A stretch of DNA of 64,000 nt, from positions 4,278,001 to 4,342,000 of the forward strand of contig CM066305.1 in assembly GCA_033807695.1 (NCBI GenBank), in the 5' to 3' direction. The notes beneath the pieces are model-generated. The model searched no databases, had not been told where the DNA came from, and saw only the letters and a list, made by a program, of their open reading frames with translations. The stretch comes from Daedaleopsis sinensis (lineage: Eukaryota > Basidiomycota > Agaricomycetes > Polyporales > Polyporaceae). This document shows positions 11,851-23,300 of the stretch, in pieces; position 1 is the stretch's first letter, and the number at the start of each line of letters is the position of its first letter. The translations under genes and the position numbers were made by a program.

Positions 11851-13324
11851 CCCCCGCCCCGCCCCGCCCTGCGCGATGCCCCCCATGACGCACATCATGC
11901 CCCGACACGAGACGAAGACGACTCTGCATGCCCGCCCCGCCCCGCCCGCCCGCTCTGGACTAGAATGAAGGTTATATATGTATGCGCTGCTGCATCCACC
12001 CGTCGTGCACCCCCGTTCCCCATTCTCGTTCCCCCATTCTCGTTCCCACTCGCACATTCATCCGTCCGTCCGCACGTCCGCCCGTCCGCATCATTGGATC
12101 CCCCCTCCCCCTCCCTCCCCTCCTGTTGCCGTCCGAGTCGAACCGAACCGAACCGCCGAAGTGCCACTGCCCCTGCCACTGTATGCCTAGTCCTAGTAGC
12201 CCTGTGTACTTAATCCGTGTATCATCCACCGCTGTTCTTTGTGCCCGTCCCGTCCCCGTCCCCGTCCCCGTCGTCCGTTCTCTGTCGTGCGTCGTCTGTC
12301 GTGTTCTGTGTTCTCTACGTGTTCTGTGTTTCGTGTTCTGTGTTTTGTGTTTTGTGTTTCGTGTTTCGCGTTTCGTGTCCGTCCTCTGTTATGCGGGCGT
12401 GTCTCCGCTCGTCTAAGTATCTGATCTGTCTCTGCTGCTGCTGCTGTATAAATGTACGCGTATCGGATTGCTCGACTCGACCCGCTCCAGTCTCCTGTGA
12501 AGCAGTTTGCAGTCTTCGGTGAAGCTGCAAGCAGTGAATATTGAATTGTCCGTGTCGGTTCTCGGGACTAGCTAGTAACTCAGGCGTCAGGCCTGAGCTA
12601 GGATTTATGATCAATGATTTGTTTCGAGAGGATACGGACGATAGTACGTTGACGCGAGATGGTAGATAGATAGATATTGATATTGTGGCTACACACAGCG
12701 AACACGCACACGCACATCCGAGTCGTACGGATGTCGGCCACGACGCGAGCTCGAGGTGGTGTACACGTTTGTGCTTGTGTTTGTGCGTGTGCTTGGGGTG
12801 ATATACATCGTATAACGTAGGAGGAATATGAGGTTGCAGCGGAGTCCATACGGGCCAGTGTGTGAGGGGGAGCGTTCGTGAGTACTAGTGGAATGCGGAT
12901 GTGGATGCGGATGAGGGTGTGCGTGGGAGAGTCCAGCGGGCAAACAGAATATTAGCGGCGGGCTGAGCCTGTATCGTAGCAAGCAGCAAGCAGCGTCGTG
13001 GAACAGAGGCGTAAGAATCGTGGATCGACGGCACTCGATTGTGACAGTCGTTAGAACGTCCAAGCGGGCGGGGAGAGAAGCGGGAAGGAAAGTAATTGCA
13101 AGGAAGACCTAACGGCTGAAAATACGGGCATGCGGCGGAAGTGTTCGATGTCTGGAAGGAAAAGCAGTAGTGGGGTTTGGTTCAACGGGCGCGGGCGGGG
13201 AGAAGGCCAAGCACATGTAAGAGCTGGCTGACAAACAAGTTAGTGCGGCACGGAGACGATCACATGCGACCGCCGTCATCCGACATAGCATTGAAGGCAG
13301 GAACGGAATGCTTAGGATACGCTC
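11851..13324. other. Intergenic region between two convergent genes
   Basis: This is the 3' flank of the GATA-like gene and of the gene ending at 13325. It contains C-rich iterations (CCCGTC words near 12245-12280) and a strongly strand-asymmetric T/G-rich run of TTTCGTG/TTCTGTG words (about 12300-12380). No reading frame here looks like a gene. Confidence 0.6.
12241..12380. repeat. Pyrimidine-rich / GTGTTTCGTG iterated tract
   Basis: Repeated CCCGTC hexamers followed by about ten imperfect copies of a 7-8 bp TGTTTCG/TGTTCTG word. The tract is in the 3' flank of the GATA-like gene. It may fall in a 3' UTR, but no transcript end is visible. Confidence 0.7.
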
Positions 13325-14691
13325 CTACACTCGGACAGTGACTGTACCGCCTGTGGCCCCTTGGGCTGGCAAGCCGGCGGACGTGCCCGTGCCCAGCGGG
13401 ACATTGCGCCCTTCACGGGACAGCGGTCGTTTGCCGCTCACGAGGACGACGCGAGGATTGTTCGTGCGCGGTGCAGGAGGCAGAGAGATCGGGCGAGGAG
13501 CTGCAGACCCCGTAGCGGCGATGGGGCGTCTCGAGTTTACATTCGCTGGCACAGGCACGGGCACGGGCAGCGGGGGCGCAGGGACGGCGGAGGTCCGAGT
13601 TGGGCTTGAAGACACTGAGAAATTCAAAGTTAAGTATCGTCAGACGGGCGAGCGAAGGTCGTGTACGCACCTCTTGTGCGGATCCGAGCGGTGGGGCGGA
13701 CCGTCTCGTCCCCAGGCGTCGCGTTCTCGTGCGTGTTCAGCTGACGGCCGACGGGGCGGTTCGCGCGTGCCACGGGAGGCGACACTCTGCGAGACGATGC
13801 AGCAGCCGCAGCCGCAGCCGCAGCGGAAGCGGAGGGCAAGGACGGCGCTCGGGGACGTGGCACACGGACGGTCTCGTCGCTGGAATGGACTTGAATCGAC
13901 TTCGGCCGCGCGCGTACGGTCTCGTCATGGCATTGGGAGCTCCGGCGTGCGCGCACGGTCTCGTCATGGGAGCTTCGCCGTGCGCGAACTGTCGCCTCGT
14001 TGCGCGCGGCGATCTTCGCGTTTGGCGAGGGAGAGACGCGCGGGGAGTCTTGGGTGGAGGGCGTTGGGGATAGCAGGGACGAGAGGGAACGCCGGCTGTG
14101 CACGCCTCGTGTGCGCAGCCCACCGCCGCCGTCCGGCCGTGGACGAACCGCGCGTTGGGCGTGCTTAGTACGGCAGAATTAGAAGGGGTGGCGCAAGCGA
14201 GGAAAGTGGACTTCACTCACGTATTCGTGCAGCGCCTGGCGAGCCTCCGGGCTCTCCCAAGTTAGGCCGTCCAGGTCGGAGAATTCGGCTGCGACGGAGG
14301 AGACAGATTGCTGAAGCATATCGTTGAAGTACGCCTGCAACAAAAATCGTAGGCAATGGTTAGTACGAGAAACAGACCAGAGCCCTTTCTCGAGTCATGT
14401 GCAGCAGAGCTACGAGAAACGCATCTATCAGAGGGGGGTGTAAAGTATAGCAGACGGTAAAGGGTCGTCTGGCTCTGGTTCTCTTGTCTTCTGACGGTCT
14501 GAGACGAGCCCTCACCTGTTGTTCATGCAAGAAATTTGAAGAGCACGTACCGATGTCATGTCCACTTCTTGCATCTCATCCTTCTCCACCAGATCAGATA
14601 TCTGCCGCATGAGAAGATTTTTCCTTGCAGCACCATCGCGGTTGTGAGCCTGTAGCCGTCTAGGTGGGCGGACGGTTGCGTCTAAGTCCAT
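13325..14691 (-). CDS. Uncharacterised protein with DETVR repeats
   Basis: Four-exon model on the minus strand: 14551-14691, 14221-14334, 13671-14163 and 13325-13614, giving 345 residues. The introns are 216, 57 and 56 nt. Phases match throughout. The third exon needs an AAG acceptor (CTAAT branch site 17 nt before it), which is the weakest junction. The start context is ACCATGG. The first 85 residues are well mixed and helical-looking (RKNLLMRQISDLVEKDEMQ ...). The rest is disordered, Arg/Ser/Ala-rich, and carries four DETVR motifs spaced through it, with a related DATVR at residues 4-8. The end is Pro-rich and finishes TVTVRV. I do not recognise the family. Evenly spaced short acidic-hydrophobic-basic motifs often serve as docking or phosphorylation sites, but that is inference. 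Confidence 0.7.
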
Positions 14692-16071
14692 GGTTTGTAA
14701 TGACGAAAAATGTCGGCGGAGAGGATCGACGACGATCGTGAATTGAAGTTGAAGTCGTCTTGCAGTTGTGAGTGGTCGTTTGAAAAGCTAGCGAGCCAGT
14801 CTGAAAGCGTTGATATTCAGAGAACGGATAACTCGAGAGGAAGAGGTAGAAGACGGAGAGCAAGCCCCGGAGGGTACGTAGCCGGCGCATGACGCGGGTG
14901 GCGTCCCCGGCTGTCCCGGGCCGAACGTAGACGCTGATGGGACGTGCTAGCGCCAAGTCTCTTGCACAGTCAGCACGTTAACCGTGCACTCACTCCGATC
15001 CCATCTTGGCGACCGTCGACGACTATTAGTATCTACTCTGCTCGTTAGACTTACAGAAGACTCATCAAGTTCTCGTGTCGACCTCCTTCACCTCGAGAAG
15101 CCTCGCTACGCGAACTCATCCGCTGCCGCACGTCATCGGAACAACGACTCGGAGTCCACCTCGGGCTGTCCTCCCTCCAGGCTCACTCAAGGATGCACTG
15201 CGAACCGTTGTCAGGCATTCGGATGGAGGTTGTATGGCTGGTCTCTGGCGACAGTGCTCGATACAACAACTGTACATCGCGAGAGGTACTTTACTAATCT
15301 CACGACTCAATGTTTTTTGATTCGGATCGCGTGGCACCCCCTCAGGATCCCTCCTCCGTCTATTCATAACAACATCACTGTCATTGCGTACAGAGGCTCT
15401 CGGAGTCTTCCTCTGGGCTCGTGTTTTAACCATTACTTCAACCTCCCATGTATTCCCCAATGCGGACGCGGCTCCCTGGAACGCCACTTCGGAATGCGAT
15501 ATATGTCGTACTCTGCCCGTCACCTCAACGCAGATGCATCGCAATGAGCGGATGATCATCCCTCTGCGGGTCCATCCTGGTGGGTACTGTTGCAGATCTT
15601 ACTGGCTACCCAAGGGCGTAGTCTCTTTGCTAGTCTCGGGAACGTCCAGCTCACCATGCTATCATGGGAGCGTTAATTGCATAGCGGTCAATGCATGGTG
15701 AGTCTTTCTTTGAATGTTTCGTGAGCAGTATAGCCACGTATAGCTCTCCGTCTTCTGCGGTATAACAGCGGAAGCGGCGCGTCAATCCTCGCCGCACATG
15801 GGACCGTCTCTAATCGACGATGGTTTGTTTTTCGCCTATAATCTTGCGATTTATGAAACCGACAGACTGGACTTAGGTGCTCAGCAAGCGGGATGACTAT
15901 TCTATCCTTCTAGAGACATCTATTGCGGCGCATGGTGAGTACTATTGTCCGAATTGCTTTCGCCGTCGACACATAAATACCGTCCGACCGCCGTCGTCAT
16001 TGTACTACAAATCGACTCTCTCTCTCGAGCATCAGGATCCCACAGCTAAATGTTTGCTTCTTATCAGGACA
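14692..16071. other. Intergenic, no supported gene
   Basis: A moderately GC-balanced interval between a minus-strand gene and the oxidoreductase pseudogene. Several short frames exist, but none joins across plausible introns into a consistent protein, and I recognise no domain. It may hold the decayed promoter of the pseudogene downstream. Confidence 0.45.
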
Positions 16072-17545
16072 ATGTCCATCCTTGGTCAACATCACCCCGA
16101 ACGTTCCCTACCTCACCCGTGCGCATACTTCTCCTGCGGGCACTGCGCTCGACCCGCAGCCTGATGGGCAGCCCATTTCCGCTTTCGTCAAGCCATTGAA
16201 AATTCGCGGAGTGCAGTTTCAGAACCGCATATGGGTGAGTCCGCCACACCCACGCTGCTGAACGCTCCGCGGGGTGGGTATCGAGTGCTGACTGTCGATC
16301 GACAGCTCGCCCCACTACGTCAGTACTCGTCCGACAAGGGTGAGCACGCCCTGGCACTACGCACTCGGTCCCTCTCCCCCATCTCCGCCTCGCGCCATGA
16401 CCTGGTTATGCAAGTTGGGGGCATTTTCATGCATGGACCCCACCTTTCCCTCGTCGAAGCTACCGCCGTCCTTCCCGAGGGCCGCATCTCACCTGAGGAC
16501 GCCGGGCTTTAGAGCGACGCGCAAACTGAGGCTTGGGCCGCCCTCGTCGCCTTCGCGCACTCCCAGAACCAGAATCGGCGTGCAGCTCGCGCACGCGGGC
16601 CACAAGGCGTCTATCGCCGCAATATTCGTGCACTCCGCCGCGGTCGTCCGCCCTACGGTCGGCGGGTGGCCGGTCCGAGCGCGCTGGCGTACGACGAGAA
16701 CTACGTGACCCCCAGGGTGTTCACGATCGAGGGCATCAAGCAGGTCGTGCAGGGCTCTGCGGACGCTGCGAAGAGGGCTGTCAGAGCGGGCTTCGACGTC
16801 ATCGAGTTCCATGGGGCACATGGGTTCTTGATCAGCTCGTTCCTGAGCCCTACGAGCAACAAGGGGACGGACGAGTATGGACTCGGCGGCAGCTTTGAGA
16901 ACAGGATTCGGCTTGCGATGGAGATCGTGGACGCCGTGCGCGCGGTCGTCCCAGCCACGATGCCTCCTTTCTTCCGGTACGTCTCGAGCAGTGGTCCCAA
17001 TTATCTCACAGGCACACTTAAATGCTCGCTTACATTTCTATGCAGTATTTCCGCCACGGAGTGGCTTGAGGAGACCCTCCCGAACGAGCCGTCCTGGCGG
17101 ATCGAAGACACGATCAAGTTCGTGTCGATTCTCGCTGACCACAGCGTCGACCTCCTCGACGTCTCGACGAGCGGAAACCACCCAAAGCAGCGGGCGTTCG
17201 GGAAGATCCATACCGAGCCTGGATACCAGCTCCCGTTCGCGGCGGCTGTCAAGCAGGCGCTGGGTGACAAGATTTTCGTAACGGCCGTCGGGAAGATCTA
17301 CGAAGGCAAGTTTGCGCAGGGTGTTCTCGACAAGGTACGTCCCGAGTCTGGCTCGCGGCACTCGTCACCGGCAGGGGCTGATCTGCATGTTCTGAGACTG
17401 AAGAGCCAGGCCGACGCGGTGTTCTTCGGACGCATGTTCCAGAAGAACCCGGGGCTGGTATGGACGTTCGCGGACGACCTCGGGGTCGAGCTGCACCAGT
17501 CGAAGCAGATCGGCTGGAGCTTCCAAGGCTGTCCGAAAGTCACGC
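16072..17545 (+). pseudogene. Old yellow enzyme-type NADH:flavin oxidoreductase, decayed
   Basis: Broken pieces of an FMN-dependent ene-reductase of the OYE/YqjM class are collinear here. They run from an N-terminal VNITPNVPYLTR-like segment, through RQYSSDKG, IFMHGPHLSLVEATAV, the flavin/substrate-site signature QLAHAGHKAS and FHGAHGFLISSFLSP, to DEYG...GSFENR, ISATEW, VSTSGNHPKQ and FFGRMFQKNPGL. Introns remain at 16235-16305, 16977-17045 and after GVLDK (about 17335). Disruptions: a +1 shift just after the start (about 16085), a shift after DKG (about 16340), an in-frame TAG at 16510-16512 in place of an expected Trp codon, and shifts near 16572 and 16660. The 3' half (from about 16675) stays open for about 260 codons. 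A functional protein is unlikely. The intact family reduces activated alkenes using NAD(P)H. Confidence 0.85.
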
Positions 17546-17933
17546 CGACCGCTGCTACGGATGTCAGTTCGAGGCGGTGTACGAGTTTAGGGAAACGCTC
17601 CCGTATGGTCATACAAGTATGTCGACGCGGACGACCTGGGTATCGGTGTCGACCCGTAAGAGTTTAGAAGCTGTCTTATCGGTAGCGATGCTCGGAGCCC
17701 GTCCGTGCAGTAATGTAATACAAAAGATGGGAGCTCGTGAGGGGAGGGAGGTGCATATGTACATACATCATGATATCGGTACAGAGAGCCGGTACACGGA
17801 GTCAGATCACCAGTATCGTGGATAGAAGTACGGACAGAATAGATATATATGTACGTAGGGAGAATCTGAGTAACAACCGATCTGAGAACGTTTCGTAGGG
17901 AGATGTAAATAAACGAGCATGCATGAGAGTGGC
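17546..17933. other. Intergenic spacer
   Basis: Short spacer between the convergent oxidoreductase pseudogene and the 3' end of the F-box/WD40-like gene. It is somewhat AT-richer and carries TATATAT-like words, but I see no gene or obvious terminator element. Confidence 0.5.
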
Positions 17934-20049
17934 CTAGTGCGAGAGCAAGTGTCCGACCGACTGGAAGCATACAACACCATCATAATCTATCGAGCAGAGT
18001 GTTTGGCCGTCCGGAGTGAACTTCATGTGCCGGATACGATTCGTCCTGTGCTTGTTCGAGAACCCTACCAAAACGCCTGTATCGACTCCGTCCATCCAAC
18101 CAGTGTACAGGCGTATCACGCCATCTTCGAAGCTGACAGCGATGTGTGAGTCGTTTGGGGCTAGAACAAAGTTGTCGATTATAAAGTTTTCGGCTATGGG
18201 CTGAAGCAAACCGACGATTTCTCCGCTGGAAACTGAGCAAGCTACGATTGTCGATGTGGAAAGCGTTCTATCTTGGTAGACGACCCTCGTGTGGTCTGCA
18301 GAGAGCGAGGCAGAAGACACGTAGTCTGTCAGATTTCGGAGCCTGAGCCACGGCAGCTGTATCCATTGGGGAGAAAGAGAATCCACGTTGGCTACTGGCA
18401 GAGGTATGGTCGCAATCCAAGCCCAGAGTGATGCTGGAAAAAATATCAGTGTTGCCTGCGTGTCTAAAACTTCCAGCCGGAGAAAGAATTTGTCTTTGGA
18501 CTCGGAGTATCGATTGACGGGCAACTCTGGGAGAGAGACATAAATGACCCGGCTGATGCCAATGGGAGTAGGCATGGTGTCCGACTGTGTACACCATTCT
18601 GTCATGTCGCGGATGGCCAAGAATTGTGTTTCGACGTCCTGATTGCGGGAAATCAGGCCAGCGTGAACCATAAGCCATCGAGAGCTATGAGCTGGGGTTT
18701 TCACTGGTACAGTAGCGGGCCTCGGGCTTATAAACTGCTCTGGTGGGTAGAATGTGACCGGATCCGTGGCCAAGAGGGGAATGTTCCAGCGCTGAACCAC
18801 AGTGCTATCATAGAAACGGAGTGCAGTAAACACCATGGAATCATCTGGGGACCAGTGACAATCCACTAAGAAACGGCCTTCTGCGATCTTGAGAGACTTG
18901 CTCCCCGACTCAGAAGAGGTCGGGGAGTGAGACAATAATGTGAGGATATGGATGTTTGATACACAGAGTCTCTTCACGGTGAAATCGAAGAATGCGTAAA
19001 AGACTGCAAGATATGAAGAATTCGTGGAGAAGGATGCACTGTACTCCAGAGCAGTCGTTGAATCCACTGGCAACTTGGCTTGAAACTCTTGTGTGGTTGT
19101 ACCGTCCGCAATCTTCCATACAATGACGTTTACTAGGAGAGAGCCTCGGAAGTCTTCGTCGAAGTCTTTGCAAAAGTATATACTAGCCGCGTAGTGTCCA
19201 TCGGGCGATACCAGAAAGTTGGGACGAGGTTCCTTGGGGAGGCAGTGTGGCCAATCATTGTCACCAGCCAACAGCTCGTGCTGGGCCTTCGAATAGCTAT
19301 CTATAGCATGTCTTAGTCAATGAGCGCATCATCTTTAATCTTGAGGTATTTGGCCTACCATATCTAACTTGTATGTGAAGCAACTTCTTAGCCGTCAAGG
19401 TGGGGAACTTGCGGTGGAGCGCTCCATGTATTCTTTCGACCAGGTGGTGCGCCACATATGCATCAAAGACGAAAGTGATATGGGTGGTTCGTTGTTCCAA
19501 CAACCTGACTAGTTCAATGAAGGTTGTGTGTTCTCGTCTCCGCTCCTTCGTATATTTTACTGAGCCAACAGCGAGGTCGAGAAGGAGACAGGGGGGAAGC
19601 CAGAGTGATATGGAGCAGGACAAGGGAGCCTTCCTACATAAGCTGAGAAACCATAGCAAGGGGTGAGCACTTAGACACAGCTCCAGCACGTGCAAGGATG
19701 AGAGAGACGAGAGCTCGAGGTCGGAGACTTCCGACCAGTCTCTTCTTGAAGTCAGCACTGACACCTTCATGAGTCGGTTTACCATGAGCTAGAATGCCAG
19801 TACTGACCGTGATCCGTAGTGCGCAGTGATAGATGTTCAAGGGAGACTTGAACGACCGGTAATAGAACAGCGAAGAGGAATGTGCAGTCAGTGAGCTGCA
19901 GTGCGCCGTCAGCAAATTGATAGTCAACTGTCAACAGCATAGAGACTGGCACACACTTCTAACTTGCGGATGCCCATTCCTTTTCGGTGGTACGGGTGAA
20001 CAGATGCCCCTGGCCCTACACCATTGTTCTCAGAGCACGCCAGTTCCAC
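17934..20049 (-). pseudogene. F-box/WD40-like gene, 3' fragment (interrupted by retrotransposon)
   Basis: This is the downstream part of a gene whose 5' part lies at 25975-26540, beyond the inserted LTR element. It holds the end of exon 1 (19957-20049), exon 2 (19808-19895), exon 3 (19359-19739) and a long exon 4 (17934-19300). Introns are 61, 68 and 58 nt. All phases match each other, and the intron positions match those of the intact paralogue at 30977-32526. Before the insertion the coding sequence was 830 codons. Exon 4 encodes about 450 residues with WD40-like blades (SPDGHYAAS ... VIVWKIADG; SPDDSMVFTAL ... RWNIP; APNDSHIAVSFEDGVIRLY; TPDGQTLCS). The joint between exons 3 and 4 is supported by the paralogue, whose exon 4 begins with a similar SYSKAQ/HGAKDK segment. 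Each half alone is probably non-functional. Confidence 0.8.
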
Positions 20050-20283
20050 TGTAAGGGCAGTGTATCTCACACTGGACGTAACAGGCACGAACTGCGGTGA
20101 TGCGATAAGTAGAGGATCTAAGACATGAGGCTATACTACGTACCTGCGGTGATGCGATAAGTAGAGGATAAAGCATCAACGCAGGGGGGAAGGCGACCTA
20201 TATGTCGTACGAATACGGTAACTGTGATGTAACATAGTGACAGTGATGTGATGTGTCCGTCACAGAGCTGTAACGGGGTTACA
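20050..20283 (-). repeat. 3' LTR of the Gypsy element
   Basis: 234-bp LTR with TG...CA ends. It contains an internal direct repeat of about 25 bp (TGCGGTGATGCGATAAGTAG plus a few bases), two copies separated by about 30 bp. It looks identical to the copy at 25741-25974. Confidence 0.97.
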
Positions 20284-20295
20284 CTCTCACCCATC
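20284..20295 (-). other. Polypurine tract of the Gypsy element
   Basis: Immediately inside the 3' LTR the coding strand reads GATGGGTGAGAG, the expected position and composition for the plus-strand DNA primer of reverse transcription. Confidence 0.6.
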
Positions 20296-20314
20296 CGGAA
20301 AAAAAGCGAAAAAA

Positions 20315-23300
20315 CTACTCGAGAATACCGTTTTCGCGGTTGTAAACATCTAATGCAACACAGTCCTTTAGTTCTCGTCCAGGCAGCCATGAGTCGTGCG
20401 CCTGGTTGTAACCATGCCAGCGTACAAGGTACCTGAAGCCGCGACCGATACGTCGGCGATCAAGGATGCGTTCGACCAGCCACTCTTCTTCGCCGTCGAC
20501 TCCAACGATCGGGCCCGGTCGAACATCTTCGCGTCCGGGGAACAGAACGGAGTCGTTGTCGACGTAGGGCTTGAGTAGTGATACATGGAAGGTTGGAAAG
20601 ATCTTCATGCTCTCGGGAAGTTCCAAGGTGTAGGTGGACGAGTCTGGCCAAGCCTGAGCGACGCGGAAAGGGCCGTCGAACCGGACCATAAACTTAGCCA
20701 CGCGCGTATCTCCACGCTGCATGTAGTCGCGACGTCGATGGAATGTAGACAGTAGAACTCGGTCGTTCACGGCGAAACGCGGGTCCGGGGAGCGATGGAG
20801 ATTGGCGGAGTCAGCCTGGTTGATTTTAGCCATCAACAGATTGTCCATGGCCTCTAGCGTGTCGGTCTCCAGTTTGGTGATCACAGTACGGGCGGTGTCG
20901 GCTGCAGAAGGGAACTCAGTTCGTACAGCGTCGAGCGTAGAAGATGTCAGAGGCGGGATGAGACGAGGTGAACGACCGTGACGAAGCTGGAAAGGTGTGA
21001 AGCCAGTAGAAGCGTTGACCGTATTCATGATCTGGAAGCGGACAGCTGGCAGAGCATCGACCCATCCGGTTTGGTTCCGTGCGACGTGATAACGGAGCAT
21101 TTGAATGACCGTCTTGTTGCTCCTCTCGCTGGAGCCGTCTGTTTGAGGGTGAAACGAAGACGACATAGCGAGTTTGACCCCAGAGAGACGATGGAGAGCT
21201 CTCCAGAAGGCGGAGATGAAGCGAACATCGCGGTCGGAAACGATCGAAGTAGGTAATCCGTTTTCACAGTACCAGTGTTGGAAGAATAGCAGAGCGACGT
21301 CCTCCGCGGACATTTCCATGCGACACGGAACCGGGCGAACATCAGAGTTGAGTCGGCAGGTAAGAGTCGTGATGGCGTTGAATCCCTTGTCCTCTGGAAG
21401 GGGACCGATGAGGTCGATACTGACTGATTCACATCGACCGTCTGGGACAGGGAGGGGATGCAGAGGTCCGGGAGTTCGGCGAGTAGACGACTTGTTCCGC
21501 TGACAAGCGTCGCAGCCGGGAATATACATTGTCTCGAGTTCTCGTCTCATTTGGGGCCAATAATAGTCCGCGCGAATAGCAGCGTACGACTTATCGAACC
21601 CACAATGCCCGAGGGAGTCATGCGCGAGGGCGAAGATAACCTCGCGCAAGCCATCGATCCTCGGGACGACGAGACGGTCGGCAACGTACAGGAGTTTGTC
21701 CACACAACGAACGCCCGCATGCGAGCGTCCATCGAGGGCACCACTGCCATAAAGTCGCAAAGAGTTCTCGGCGGTATCACCCACGAGACCTTTTAGCAAC
21801 TTTAGGCACCAACGATCATCCTTGTAGCCATCGCGAATGCGAGTGAGCCATTGAGGATCGGTAGCGATTCTCAAAACACCAACAGGTGCTACGAGCGCAG
21901 CCGGCACATCGTGCAGATCGACAGCGCGGTCGCGCATGGCACAGGACGCCGACCTGAGTAGGCCGACAGCCGCGCAGGTGGCAGGATCGAGGATCTGGTC
22001 GTCAGGGCGAAGGCGTGAGAGCGCATCCGCTACCGAGTTATCCTCGCCCTTGAGATATACGACTTTAAAGTCGTATTGCCCAAGGAACTCCTGCCATCGT
22101 GCTTGACGGCGTGAAAGATGCTTCTGATGTGCGAAATTCTCGAGTGTCCTGTGGTCTGTGAAGACCGTGAAAGGAACACCGAGAAGATCCACACGCCACT
22201 TTTTAAGTGAACGTACGATCGCTAGCAATTCTTTCTCGTGCACTGGGTAATTCAACTCGGCCGCTTTGAGTTGAGAAGACTCAAAAGCGACCGGCCGAGC
22301 TGTCTCCAGAGTTGGACCGTAGGACAGAACGGCGCCAGTAGCGTAGTCGCTCGCATCGCAAGATACGAAGATGTGATTGTTGCCTAGATCGGCATGGTTG
22401 ATGGCGGTAAGGCACTCGTGGCTGACCACGAGGTCCTTAACAGCTGCGAAAGCGTCGGCATGGCGGTCGGTCCAGATGAAAGACTTTTCGGCCTCCTTCG
22501 TCGTAAGAGGCGTGAGCAGAGCAGTGTGTGACGCAAGCGCAGGTAAGAAGTTTGACAGATAACGAGTGAGCCCCAGAAAAGAGCGTACATCGCCAGCAGA
22601 GGTGGGAGTAGGCCAAGACGAGACTTTGTCGATCTTCTTGCCATCCGGGGAGATGCCGTTGCGCGAGATGTGGTGACCCAAGAAGTCGATCTCGCGGCAG
22701 AACAGTTCAGTCTTCTTCAGAGAAACGAAGATCTTGTTGGCGCGCAGAGCTTCCAAGATGATGGCGACGTTGCGACGGTGTTCAGCCAGATCCTTAGACC
22801 AGATGATGATGTCGTCTAAGTATACGTGACAGATCTTTCCGATGTGTTGCCGAAGAGCGCTGAACATTCGGCGTTGATGTGTGCTAGGCGCGTTGCGACA
22901 GCCTTGAGGCATCACAGTCCATTCGTATAGACCAAAAGGCGTAGTCACGGCGGTGTACGGAATGTGCTCCGGTTTCACTCGAGTCTGAAAGAACGAGTTG
23001 GTCATATCTAGTTTGCCCCAGATTCGCCCAGTTCCACAGTCACTCAAGATTTCTTGGATGCTCGGCAGAGGATGAGCGTCAGGGATCGTATTGTCGTTGA
23101 GCTGGCGGTAGTCGTTAACCCAGCGAGGCTTAGCAGTAGGATCAGACTTCGGAATCAGAAAAGCCGGAGACGCGTAGGGACTAGATGACGGGCGGATCCG
23201 GCCGGCGACGATGTGCTCCTGCAACATCTCCTTCCAGACCTCTCGATGCTTCTTCGGGCAGTCATATGTGCGGCGTTTGATTGGCATCTTGGGGTCTTTA

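Noticed and set aside
10916..11929. 337-codon minus-strand frame
   Set aside because: Antisense to the GATA-like gene, whose + strand frame is supported by introns and a zinc finger.
13308..14168. 286-codon plus-strand frame
   Set aside because: Antisense to the four-exon DETVR gene, whose splice phases all agree.
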